64,000 nucleotides of DNA from Actinomycetospora sp. TBRC 11914. Lineage in GTDB: Bacteria > Actinomycetota > Actinomycetes > Mycobacteriales > Pseudonocardiaceae. Below the pieces are notes generated by a model. That model worked only from the letters and a program-made list of their open reading frames with translations, searched no databases and was not told the DNA's origin. Below, piece by piece: positions 42,280 through 49,957 of this stretch. The DNA is taken from positions 120,921 through 184,920 of the forward strand of contig NZ_JABBND010000013.1 in NCBI RefSeq assembly GCF_012933465.1, in the 5' to 3' direction. The translations under genes were made by a program, and so were the position numbers. Within the stretch, counting starts at the first letter, position 1, and each line of letters begins with the position of its first letter.

Positions 42280-43139
42280 CGCGCCACCCCGGAGAGCCCG
42301 GGGGTGCGCGCGAGCTCCACCTCGGCGAACTCCGACCGCCGCACCCCGAGCGGGTCCACCGCCCGCACCGCCGCGAGCTCGGCCGGCGACGGCGGGTCGA
42401 GCAGCCCGTCGGCGCCGTCGAGGGCGACCCGGAGCTCGAAGCCGGTCGCCGCCGCCACGTCGTCGACGTCGACGTCCGGCCACAGCGCGCGGAGCCGGGC
42501 GTGGCCGTCCCCGTCGAAGTCGAACGCGCCGAGCTCGGTGACCAGCCACTGCGGCCCGCCGCCGGTGTAGCCCAGCTCGGCGCGGGAGCCCTCGCGCGTG
42601 CGGTGGCCCAGGTCCGTGAGGAAGTCCAGGTCGGCGACCAGCGTCCGGCCCGCCCGGTGCCGCGAGGTCCAGACCGTCAGCGCGCCGATGCTCGCGGAGA
42701 TGTTCCCGCCGCCGCCCCCGCCGCCGAGCTTGATCTTCGGGTGCGGCATCCCGCCGATCGCGGTGACGTTCGTGCTGCCGTAGCCGTCGATCTGGCCGCC
42801 GGAGAGGAACATCCGGTCGACCGCGCCCCGGCACGCGGCGTCGAAGAACTCCTCGAACCGCATCCGGTAGACCGCGTCGCGGTGCAGCGCGAGGTCGTTG
42901 CCGGTGGGCGGGACGAACACCGGGACCGGGTCGACGGCGTAGGTCGCGCCCTCGATGAGCAGGCAGTCCGGGGCGTGGGTGCGCTTGGCGACGTGCATCG
43001 CGACCTGCGCGCACGGGCTCGCGAACCCGTGGAACACCGCTTCGGTGTCCCGGATCGTCCGGGCCAGCGCGACGACGAACGCCTCGTCGAGGGTCCAGCT
43101 CCGCTGCGCCGCGTGGCCGGCGTCCAGTGCCCAGCTCAC
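42276..43139 (-). CDS. CoA-transferase subunit B (glutaconate CoA-transferase/IpdB-like)
   Basis: A 287-residue beta subunit of a family I CoA-transferase. MFLSGGQIDGYGSTNVTAIG and KIKLGGGGGGGNIS are the conserved core, and LLIEGATYAVDP supplies a Glu where transferases carry the catalytic one. This favours true CoA transfer over the ring-opening hydrolase IpdB, but the family includes both. GTGA overlap with subunit A. The substrate may be the beta-keto acid made by the carboxylase encoded nearby, which is an inference from context. Confidence 0.8.
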   Translation of the reverse strand: MSWALDAGHAAQRSWTLDEAFVVALARTIRDTEAVFHGFASPCAQVAMHVAKRTHAPDCLLIEGATYAVDPVPVFVPPTGNDLALHRDAVYRMRFEEFFDAACRGAVDRMFLSGGQIDGYGSTNVTAIGGMPHPKIKLGGGGGGGNISASIGALTVWTSRHRAGRTLVADLDFLTDLGHRTREGSRAELGYTGGGPQWLVTELGAFDFDGDGHARLRALWPDVDVDDVAAATGFELRVALDGADGLLDPPSPAELAAVRAVDPLGVRRSEFAEVELARTPGLSGVAR

Positions 43140-44041
43140 CGGAACAGCTCCTGCCACGCCCGGGTGGACCCCGACCACGCCGCCAGCCGCTCCGGGTCGA
43201 CGTCCTTCGCGTAGGTGTCCTCGTCGACGTGGACGTAGCGGGCGAGGTACTCGTCGAGCGCGGTGCCGCCCGCCGTCGCCGCGGCCAGGTACGCCGCGAG
43301 GTGCGGCCGGTCGTAGGCGTAGCCCGGGTAGCACGACGACGGGTGCGCCCCGTAGGGCACCTCGGCGACCGCCGCGACCAGGTGGCCGGGCACGACGACG
43401 CCGGCGCCGACCAGCTCCGCCGTCGGGACGATCCGGTCCACCGTCGCGACGACCGCCACCGACGCGTGGGCGAAGCGCTCGTCGAGGACGAACGGCTGGT
43501 CGAGGTGCAGGTTCCCGTGCGCGTCGCCGAGCGGGGCGTGCAGCAGCGCGACGTCGGGTCGCAGCGGCGGCACCACGACGAGCTCCTCGCCGGTGAACGG
43601 GCACGTCATCCGCGCGTACTCGGGGTGGAGCCCCTCCACGTCGGTGCCCTTGATGCCCCGCACCGGCAGGAACGGCACGCCCGCCTCGGCGGCCCGCAGC
43701 TGGGCGAGGACCGTCGCGCAGCAGCTCTCCCGGACCTCGACCGAGCCGTCGCGGGCCGCCCGCCGGAATGCGGGTGCCAGCCCGAGGTCCTGCTCGAACC
43801 CGACGTAGCTCTCCTCGCACACCCCGACCGCCCCGGCCGCGATCAGCAGGTCGACGTCGATGCTGTGCGCCGAGCCGACGAGGTGCAGGTCGCGCCGGCC
43901 CTGCCGGACCATCTCGCGGACCAGCGCCATCGGCAGCCGGGCGCAGAGCCCGCCGCCCAGCGCGACCAGCGCGCCGTCGCCGACCCGGGCCGCGGCCTCG
44001 GCGAGGGAGGCGCGCTTGTCGCCCCCGAGGTGGAAGCTCAT
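43136..44041 (-). CDS. CoA-transferase subunit A (glutaconate CoA-transferase/IpdA-like)
   Basis: Alpha subunit of 301 residues from this ATG (MSFHLGGDKRASLAEAA). Family features are DGALVALGGG, ESYVGFEQ, VPFLPVRGIKGTDV and LLHAPLGDAHGN. I chose this ATG because AGGGAG lies 7 bases upstream. An ATG at 44056 overlapping the stop of the dehydrogenase gene (ATGA) would add five residues. Forms a heteromer with subunit B. Confidence 0.8.
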   Translation of the reverse strand: MSFHLGGDKRASLAEAAARVGDGALVALGGGLCARLPMALVREMVRQGRRDLHLVGSAHSIDVDLLIAAGAVGVCEESYVGFEQDLGLAPAFRRAARDGSVEVRESCCATVLAQLRAAEAGVPFLPVRGIKGTDVEGLHPEYARMTCPFTGEELVVVPPLRPDVALLHAPLGDAHGNLHLDQPFVLDERFAHASVAVVATVDRIVPTAELVGAGVVVPGHLVAAVAEVPYGAHPSSCYPGYAYDRPHLAAYLAAATAGGTALDEYLARYVHVDEDTYAKDVDPERLAAWSGSTRAWQELFR

Positions 44042-44052
44042 CGTCGACTCCC

Positions 44053-44823
44053 TCATTGCGCGGTCATCCCCCCGTCCGACGTGACGACCGACCCGGTCAT
44101 GAACGACGCCTCGTCGCTCGCGAGGAACGCCGCCACCGCGGCGATGTCCTCCGGGGTCCCGAGCCGGCCGAGGGGGTACTTGGGGAGCGTCTGCGCCACG
44201 CCGGCCTCCGGGTCGCCCTCGCCGCGGGCCCGGAACAGCGGCTCGGTCATCGGGGTACGGCAGGTGCCGGGGCAGATGGCGTTGACGCGGATGCCGCGCG
44301 GCGCGAGGTCGACGGCCATCGCCCGCGTCAGCGCGACCACGGCGCCCTTCGCCGCGCTGTAGGCCGCCAGGTACTGCACCCCGACGAGCGCGGCGATCGA
44401 GCCCTGGTTGACGATCGCGCCGCCGGGTCCGAGGTGCTCGAGCGCGGCCCGCGAGGTCAGGTACGTCCCGCGCGCGTGCACGCCGAAGGTCCGGTCCCAG
44501 GTGTCCTCGGGGGTGTCCTCGACCGAGCCGAGGTCCATGGTCCCGGCGTTGTTGTAGACCGCGTCGAGGCGCCCGAGCTCGGCCACGGCGAGGTCGACGG
44601 CCGTCGTGACCTCGTCGGCGTCCGCGACGTCGGCACAGAGCGCGAGCGCCCGGCCCTCGTGCTCCTTCTCGACGAGCATCGTGGTCAGCGCGGCGCCCTC
44701 GGGCCGGACGTCGAGGACCGCGACGCTCGCCCCCTCGGCGGCGAAGCGCAGCGCGGCGGCCTGGCCGATGCCCGAGCCCGCCCCGGTGACCAGCACGACC
44801 TTGCCCGCGAACCGATCGGTCAT
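44053..44823 (-). CDS. SDR similar to S-hydroxypropyl-CoM dehydrogenase
   Basis: NAD-dependent short-chain dehydrogenase, 256 residues, with TGAGSGIG, NNAG, Ser142, Tyr155 and Lys159. From memory it follows Xanthobacter XecE closely around the active site: NQGSIAALVGVQYLAAY, KYPLGRLGTPEDIA and the ending DGGMTA. XecE binds the CoM sulfonate with Arg211 and Lys214. Here the Lys is kept (Lys215) but the Arg position reads Thr212, so the substrate or binding mode may differ. It would oxidise the S-hydroxyalkyl-CoM to the ketone. ATGA overlap with the R-like partner upstream. Confidence 0.72.
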   Translation of the reverse strand: MTDRFAGKVVLVTGAGSGIGQAAALRFAAEGASVAVLDVRPEGAALTTMLVEKEHEGRALALCADVADADEVTTAVDLAVAELGRLDAVYNNAGTMDLGSVEDTPEDTWDRTFGVHARGTYLTSRAALEHLGPGGAIVNQGSIAALVGVQYLAAYSAAKGAVVALTRAMAVDLAPRGIRVNAICPGTCRTPMTEPLFRARGEGDPEAGVAQTLPKYPLGRLGTPEDIAAVAAFLASDEASFMTGSVVTSDGGMTAQ

Positions 44824-45551
44824 CGCGCGGTCCACCCTCCGTCGACGACCAGCGCGTGGCCGGTCATGTAGCCCATCCGCCCGGACGCGAGCACCGAGAT
44901 CGCGTCCGCCACCTCGTCGGGCTCCGCGACCCGCCCGAGGGGGATGTTCGCCTCGACCTGGGCGGCGAGCTCGGGGACGTCGAGCCGCCACTGCGTCATG
45001 GGGGTCCGGACGAACCCGGGGCACACCGCGTTCGACCGGATGCCGGCCGCGGCGTAGTCCAGCGCCAGCGCCTTCGCGAACATCAGGGCGGCGCCCTTGG
45101 ACGCGGTGTAGGCGCACCGGCCCGGGAAGGCCGCGATGCCGGCCGACGAGGCGACCGTGATGACGTGCCCCGCGCCGTGGGCGAGCATCGTGGGGAGCAC
45201 CGCGCGGCTGCACAGGAACGGGCCGCGCACGTTGGTCGCGAGGACCCGGTCCAGGTCCGCCACGGGCGTCTCGTGGCACACCGTCGCCGCCGGGCCGCCG
45301 GTGGTCCCGGCGTTGTTGACCAGGACGTCGATCCGTCCGAACCGGGCGAGGACCGCCCCCACCGCGTCCTCGACGGCCGCCGCATCCCCGACGTCGGCGG
45401 TCAGCGCCAGGTCGCCCGGGTCCGCGGTCGGCGGCGGGACCAGGTCGATCACGGCGAGGGCGAACCCGTCCTCGCTCAGCCGCGCGCACGTCGCCCGCCC
45501 GATCCCCGAGCCCCCGCCGGTCACGACGGCGACCCGCGTCCCGCCGCTCAT
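44820..45551 (-). CDS. xecD: SDR similar to R-hydroxypropyl-CoM dehydrogenase (XecD-like)
   Basis: NAD-dependent dehydrogenase of 243 residues with TGGGSGIG, Tyr148 and Lys152. From memory it matches XecD of Xanthobacter along the catalytic and C-terminal half, including AFPGRCAYTASKGA and TPMTQWRLDVPEL. The two arginines that grip the CoM sulfonate in XecD (Arg152 and Arg196) are both present as Arg145 and Arg189. This makes a CoM thioether substrate likely. It should oxidise R-hydroxyalkyl-CoM to ketoalkyl-CoM. Coupled by ATGA overlaps to the flavoprotein before and the S-like enzyme after it. Confidence 0.8.
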   Translation of the reverse strand: MSGGTRVAVVTGGGSGIGRATCARLSEDGFALAVIDLVPPPTADPGDLALTADVGDAAAVEDAVGAVLARFGRIDVLVNNAGTTGGPAATVCHETPVADLDRVLATNVRGPFLCSRAVLPTMLAHGAGHVITVASSAGIAAFPGRCAYTASKGAALMFAKALALDYAAAGIRSNAVCPGFVRTPMTQWRLDVPELAAQVEANIPLGRVAEPDEVADAISVLASGRMGYMTGHALVVDGGWTAR

Positions 45552-46855
45552 CCGGCGCTCGCCGTGACCCGCTGCGCGGCCTGGGCCGCGACGAGGACCG
45601 GGTCGTAGACCGGGGCGTAGGGCGGCGCGTAGGACAGGTCGAGGTCGGCGAGGTCGTCGACCGAGAGCCCCGCGTGCAGCGCGGTGGCGACGACGTCGAC
45701 CCGCTTCGCGGCGCCCTCCCGCCCGACGAGCTGCGCACCGAGCAGCCGGCCCCCGGGCTCGTGGACCACGCGGACGTGCACCGGGCTGACCCCGGGGTAG
45801 TACTTGGCGCGGCTGCGGCTCACGACGTCCGCGGCGACGGCGGCGAACCCGGCGGCGCGGGCCTCGGCGAGCGTGAGGCCGGTGCGGGCGACCTCGAGGT
45901 CGAACACCTTGACCACCGCGGTCCCGACGATGCCGGCGAACCGCGCGTCGCCGCCCGCCGCGACGGTGCCCGCGACCCGGCCGGTCTTGTTCGCCGTCGG
46001 CCCGAGCGGGACGAAGGCGGGCGCGCCCAGCACGCGGTGGTACGGCGCGATGCAGTCCCCGGCCGCCCACACCCCGGGCAGCGAGGTGCGCATCCGGTCG
46101 TCGACCAGCAGCGCGCCGCCCGGCCCGGTCCGCGCGCCCGCGCCGGCCAGCAGGTCCGCGGCCGGGCCGACGCCCGTGCAGGTGACGACGACGTCGACGC
46201 CCTCGTCGGCCGCGAGCGGGACCGCGTCGGTGCCCAGCCGCAGGTCGACGTGGGTGCGCACGTGCTCCTCGACGACGGCGGCGACCTCGGGGTCGAGGGT
46301 GGTCGGCAGCACCCGGTCCAGCCGCTCGGCGACCGTGACCGCGACCCCGCGCCCGGCCAGGGCCTCGGCGGTCTCCAGGCCGATGTAGCCCGCGCCGACG
46401 ACGAGGGCGCGCCGCACCCCGCCCGCGTCGACGAGCGCGCGCAGGTCGACCAGGTCCTCGACGGTGCGCACCACGAACCCGGGCCGGTCGGCGGGGCGCG
46501 GCAGCGGGATCGTCGTCGGCCTGCCCCCGGTGGCGACGACGAGCGCGGTGTACCCGAGCGGCGGACCCTCCCGGTGGAGCACGAGCCGCCGGTCGGTGTC
46601 GACCCCGACGACCTCCGTGCCCAGGCGCAGGTCGATGCCGCGTCGCTCCCGGAAGAACGACGGCGGGTACGCGACCAGGTCCTCGGCCGCTCCGACCAGC
46701 CCGGCAAGGTGGTAGGGCAGGCCGCAGAGCCCGGCCGCCGCGTACCCGGTCGCCTCGAGGACGACGACCTCGAGGCCGGGGTCGGTCCGGCGGGCCGCCG
46801 ACGCCGCGGACATCCCCGCGGCGCCGCCGCCGAGAACCACGAGCCGACCGGCCAC
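45548..46855 (-). CDS. CoA-disulfide-reductase-like FAD/NAD(P)H oxidoreductase
   Basis: Pyridine-nucleotide flavoprotein of 435 residues in the single-cysteine CoA-disulfide reductase/NADH oxidase family. It has FAD motif VVLGGGAAGMSAA, active Cys44 in AGLCGLPYHLAG (CoA-disulfide reductase uses Cys43 in the same setting), NAD motif VVGAGYIGLETAEAL and FAD motif GVWAAGDC. As first gene of the dehydrogenase operon it may reduce CoM disulfide or a CoM mixed disulfide, keeping CoM as a free thiol. This is inference. The GTG lies 8 bases after TAGCGT on the minus strand, fitting a leaderless start. An in-frame GTG at 46894 is possible. Confidence 0.8.
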   Translation of the reverse strand: MAGRLVVLGGGAAGMSAASAARRTDPGLEVVVLEATGYAAAGLCGLPYHLAGLVGAAEDLVAYPPSFFRERRGIDLRLGTEVVGVDTDRRLVLHREGPPLGYTALVVATGGRPTTIPLPRPADRPGFVVRTVEDLVDLRALVDAGGVRRALVVGAGYIGLETAEALAGRGVAVTVAERLDRVLPTTLDPEVAAVVEEHVRTHVDLRLGTDAVPLAADEGVDVVVTCTGVGPAADLLAGAGARTGPGGALLVDDRMRTSLPGVWAAGDCIAPYHRVLGAPAFVPLGPTANKTGRVAGTVAAGGDARFAGIVGTAVVKVFDLEVARTGLTLAEARAAGFAAVAADVVSRSRAKYYPGVSPVHVRVVHEPGGRLLGAQLVGREGAAKRVDVVATALHAGLSVDDLADLDLSYAPPYAPVYDPVLVAAQAAQRVTASAG

Positions 46856-46977
46856 GAGCGGAAACGCTACGGGCGACCCGGTGGCCGGAGTCACAGCCCG
46901 GACGGCCGAAGAAGGCCGGGGGCCTCGTCCGCCCGGGACGAGGTCGGGACCCCCTCCGTCGCCGTACATTGCTCCGG
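46856..46977. promoter_or_regulatory. Divergent promoter region of the two CoM operons
   Basis: A 122-base gap between the flavoprotein operon (leftward) and the CoM-synthesis operon (rightward). TAGCGT (minus strand, 46864-46869) and TACATT (plus strand, 46965-46970) lie 8 and 7 bases before the respective GTG codons. Shared control by one regulator is plausible. No operator is obvious, and no dedicated regulator gene lies in the CoM island. Confidence 0.55.
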
Positions 46978-47736
46978 GTGTGGGACCGCCCCGACTTCCT
47001 GAGGCTCCCCGAACGCTCCGGGAAGCCGCGGTCGAGCGGGATCACGCACGTCCTCGACAAGGGGTCCTCACCCGCCGTGGTGGACGGCCTCCTGACCGCC
47101 GCGGCCGACCTGGTCGACGTGGTCAAGATCGGCTGGGGCATCGGCTACCTCGACCGCGCCCTCAAGCAGCGGGTGGCGGCCTACCAGCGCTCCGGGGTGC
47201 TCGTCTGCCTCGGCGGCACCCTCGTCGAGATCGCCGCGGCCCAGGGTGAGCTCCTCGCGCTGCGCCGCTGGGCCGCGGCGGAGGGCATCGACGCGCTCGA
47301 GGTGTCGAACGGCCTGGCCTGGCTGGGCCCGGGTTCCCAGCGCGCGCTGGTCGCCGAGCTCGCGACGGACTTCACCGTGCTCGCCGAGGCGGGCGCGAAG
47401 GACGCCGCGGCGCCGGTCGCCGGCGCGGAGTGGGCCGAGGAGATGAACGCCGACCTGGCGGCCGGCGCCGCGTGGGTGATCGCCGAGGGCCGTGAGTCGG
47501 GCACCGTCGGGATCTACGACGCGGACGGCGCGGTGCGGGCCGCGCTGGTCGAGGAGCTCGCGGGCGCCGTCCCCGTCGAGCGGGTGATCTTCGAGGCGCC
47601 GGTGAAGGCCCAGCAGGCCTGGTTCGTGCGCCGGTTCGGCCCCGAGGTCAACCTCGGCAACATCGCCCCCGACGACGTGCTCCCCCTCGAGACCCTGCGG
47701 CTGGGCCTGCGGGCGGACACGGCGGTGCGGCCGTGA
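46978..47736 (+). CDS. comA: Phosphosulfolactate synthase (ComA/XcbB-like)
   Basis: Adds sulfite to phosphoenolpyruvate to give (2R)-phospho-3-sulfolactate, the first step to coenzyme M. The 252-residue TIM-barrel protein has the family pattern GITHVLDKGSSP, VDVVKIGWGIGYL, GGTLVEIAAAQGEL, ALEVSNGLAWL, AEAGAKD, VIAEGRESGTVGIYDADG and VIFEAPVKAQQAWFVRRFGPEVNLGNI (shortened in homologs). This family is otherwise known from methanogens and from CoM-using bacteria such as Xanthobacter. The GTG follows TACATT by 7 bases. Three genes downstream overlap by 4 bases each, forming a tight biosynthetic operon. Confidence 0.88.
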   Translation: MWDRPDFLRLPERSGKPRSSGITHVLDKGSSPAVVDGLLTAAADLVDVVKIGWGIGYLDRALKQRVAAYQRSGVLVCLGGTLVEIAAAQGELLALRRWAAAEGIDALEVSNGLAWLGPGSQRALVAELATDFTVLAEAGAKDAAAPVAGAEWAEEMNADLAAGAAWVIAEGRESGTVGIYDADGAVRAALVEELAGAVPVERVIFEAPVKAQQAWFVRRFGPEVNLGNIAPDDVLPLETLRLGLRADTAVRP

Positions 47737-48617
47737 CCCCGGACCCGCCGGGCCCCATTCCGGCTGCCCGGCCGAACACCCGCTCCCACCCCTACCGCGG
47801 CCTGTCGGTCCAGGAGGTCGACATCCCGCTCACCCCGGCCGCGGTCGAGGAGCACCTGCTCGGGCGCGAGGTCTACCGGCGCACCGACTACCTCGCGCTG
47901 CGCCGCGGCGGGGCGACCTGCGTCGTCGAGGTGCGCAAGGCCGACACGACACCGCTGTTCTCCCCGGTGGTCGCGCTCCGGATCCTCTCCGGAGCCGACG
48001 AGACGGCGTGGGTGCACGCGCCGGACGTCGACGTCGGCAACGCCACCGCGCTCGCGGGCGCCGCCGTCCCCGGGGCGCTCACGACCGTGGTGCTCGGCCG
48101 CTTCGAGCACGTCAACTTCATCCACCGGCCGGCCCCGGTCCGGGTCCGGGTCACCGAGGTGGTGCCCCCCTCCCCGCCGAAGCTGCACGCCCAGGCCGTC
48201 CAGTGCGTGGCGTTCGACGAGGACCTGCCCCCGGTCGACCTGGTCCTCGACGCCGTCCGGGTCGAGGACGTCGCCGCCGCCCACCCGGCGTCGCGCTACC
48301 TGCTCCCGTGCCGGGGCTCCGGGGCCGACCTCGGGGACGCGCCCGTGGCCTACCTCGACACCCGGCCCGCCGCGCGGGACGACTGGTTGCTCATCGGGTG
48401 CGAGCGCTCGGCGCAGTTCCACGAGCACTTCTACGGCGACACCCCGCCGCGGGCCGACCTGTGCCCCCGCCGCCGGGCCGCCCCGGAGCGGATGCCGACG
48501 CTGACGAAGTGCTGCCTGCTCGAGCGGGGGCTCGAGACGACCGACGACACCGCCGTCGTGCCGTGGGGCGCCTCCCTCGACGAGGTCCGCGAGGGCCTCC
48601 GGAAGCTCGTGCTGTGA
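47733..48617 (+). CDS. Uncharacterised Cys/His-containing protein of the CoM operon
   Basis: I do not recognise this 294-residue protein. It has a basic N-terminus, a central EHVNFIHRPAPVRVRVTEVV followed by PPSPPKL, and conserved-looking cysteines at 63, 158, 193, 223, 244 and 260-261. His230 and His232 (SAQFHEHFYG) sit next to Cys223. The Cys/His pattern could bind a metal or cluster. It starts inside the comA stop and ends inside the next start, so it must be made with the CoM enzymes. Known bacterial CoM synthesis also needs decarboxylation and reduction steps, and this protein is a candidate for one of them or for a related handling role. Confidence 0.6.
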   Translation: MTPDPPGPIPAARPNTRSHPYRGLSVQEVDIPLTPAAVEEHLLGREVYRRTDYLALRRGGATCVVEVRKADTTPLFSPVVALRILSGADETAWVHAPDVDVGNATALAGAAVPGALTTVVLGRFEHVNFIHRPAPVRVRVTEVVPPSPPKLHAQAVQCVAFDEDLPPVDLVLDAVRVEDVAAAHPASRYLLPCRGSGADLGDAPVAYLDTRPAARDDWLLIGCERSAQFHEHFYGDTPPRADLCPRRRAAPERMPTLTKCCLLERGLETTDDTAVVPWGASLDEVREGLRKLVL

Positions 48618-49957
48618 GCAGCCACCTCACCGACTCGGTCATCTACGGCCACCTCTGGACCGTCCCCGAGCTGCACGACCTGCTCGACGACGCCGGCCGC
48701 ACCCGCACCTGGCTGGAGATCCTCTCCGCGCTCGCGGCCGCCCAGGCCGAGGTCGGGCTCGTGCCCGCCGAGGCCGCGGCGGCCATCGCCGAGCACGCGC
48801 GCCCGGAACGCCTGGACCTCGCCGAGGTGGGCGCCGGCACCCGCGCCACCGGCCACTCCACGCTGGGCCTGATCAACGCGCTGCGGGCGGTGCTCCCCGA
48901 GCACGCGCGGGAGTGGGTGTACTACGGCGCGACGGTGCAGGACGTCACCGACACCTGGTTCGGGCTCCTCGTGCGGGCGACCGCGGACGTCGTGGCCCGC
49001 GACCTCGACCGGGTGCGCCGCGCGGCGGCCTCGCTCGCCCGCCGCCACCGGGACACCGTGATGTGCGGGCGGACCCACGCCCAGCCGGGGAAGCCGATCA
49101 CGTTCGGGTTCAAGGCCGCCGTGTGGGTCGACGAGATCGACCGGCACCGCGAGCGGCTCGCCCAGCTCCGCCCGCGCGTCGAGGTGGTCCAGCTCGGCGG
49201 CGCGCTGGGCACCCTGGAGTTCTGGGGCCCGCGGGCACTGGAGCTGGTGGGGGCCTTCGCCGGCCGGCTCGGGCTGGGCGCCCCGGACCTCCCCTGGATC
49301 ACGGCCCGGGACCGCGTGGCGGAGTTCCTCGGGTTCCTGGCGCTGGTCACCGGCACGCTCGCGAAGATCGGCACCGAGATCGTCGAGCTCGCGCGCCCGG
49401 AGATCGGCGAGGTCGGCGAGCCCGTCGTCGCCGGCACCGTCGGGAGCATCACGATGCCGCACAAGCGCAACCCCGAGCTCTCCGAGCACCTCGACACCCT
49501 CGCCCGGATCGTCCGCGCCGACGCCGGGGTCGCGCTCGAGGGTCTCGTCGCGCTCCACGAGCGCGACGGCCGCGGCTGGAAGGCCGAGTGGCTCGCGCTG
49601 CCCGAGGCCTGCCAGCTCACCGGGGCGGCCCTCGGGATCGCGGTGCGGCTGCTGGAAGGTCTCACCGTCGACGCGGGCCGGATGCGGGCCAACCTCGACG
49701 CGCACGGCACCGCCCTGGCCTCCGAGCCGCTCATGGCCGCGCTGGCCGCCCGGATCGGGAAGCACTCCGCGCACGAGGCGGTGCACGCCGCCGCCGTGGC
49801 CGCCCGGGACGACGGCGTCGACCTCGGGGAGCGGCTGGTCCGGGACGGGCTGCTGTGTCCCGAGGAGGTCGAGGCGGCCCGGGATCCGGCGCGCTCCCTC
49901 GGCGCGGCGACCGCCTTCGTGGACCGGATCCTCGCGCGCGACCCCGCCGTCCGGTGA
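48614..49957 (+). CDS. Aspartase/fumarase superfamily lyase of the CoM operon (XcbC/XcbD-like)
   Basis: A 447-residue beta-eliminating lyase resembling adenylosuccinate lyase (VIYGHLWTVPELHDLLDD, GATVQDVTDTW, MCGRTHAQPGKPITFGFK). The catalytic loop GSITMPHKRNPEL keeps the first Ser of the usual GSSxMPxKxN but has Ile for the second. The cell's ordinary PurB is encoded at 60.8 kb with the canonical [10 protein letters not shown], so this copy is specialised. In Xanthobacter an enzyme of this superfamily removes phosphate from phosphosulfolactate to give sulfoacrylate, and that is the likely job here. GTGA overlaps on both sides. Confidence 0.78.
   Translation: MSSHLTDSVIYGHLWTVPELHDLLDDAGRTRTWLEILSALAAAQAEVGLVPAEAAAAIAEHARPERLDLAEVGAGTRATGHSTLGLINALRAVLPEHAREWVYYGATVQDVTDTWFGLLVRATADVVARDLDRVRRAAASLARRHRDTVMCGRTHAQPGKPITFGFKAAVWVDEIDRHRERLAQLRPRVEVVQLGGALGTLEFWGPRALELVGAFAGRLGLGAPDLPWITARDRVAEFLGFLALVTGTLAKIGTEIVELARPEIGEVGEPVVAGTVGSITMPHKRNPELSEHLDTLARIVRADAGVALEGLVALHERDGRGWKAEWLALPEACQLTGAALGIAVRLLEGLTVDAGRMRANLDAHGTALASEPLMAALAARIGKHSAHEAVHAAAVAARDDGVDLGERLVRDGLLCPEEVEAARDPARSLGAATAFVDRILARDPAVR

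Noticed and set aside
42276..44041. IpdAB steroid-ring hydrolase
   Set aside because: Subunit B keeps a Glu in LLIEGATYAVDP where transferases have the catalytic residue, and no other steroid-ring genes are present. Not fully excluded.
48614..49957. A second purB
   Set aside because: A canonical purB with an intact SS loop lies beside purC. This copy has an altered loop and is locked into the CoM operon.
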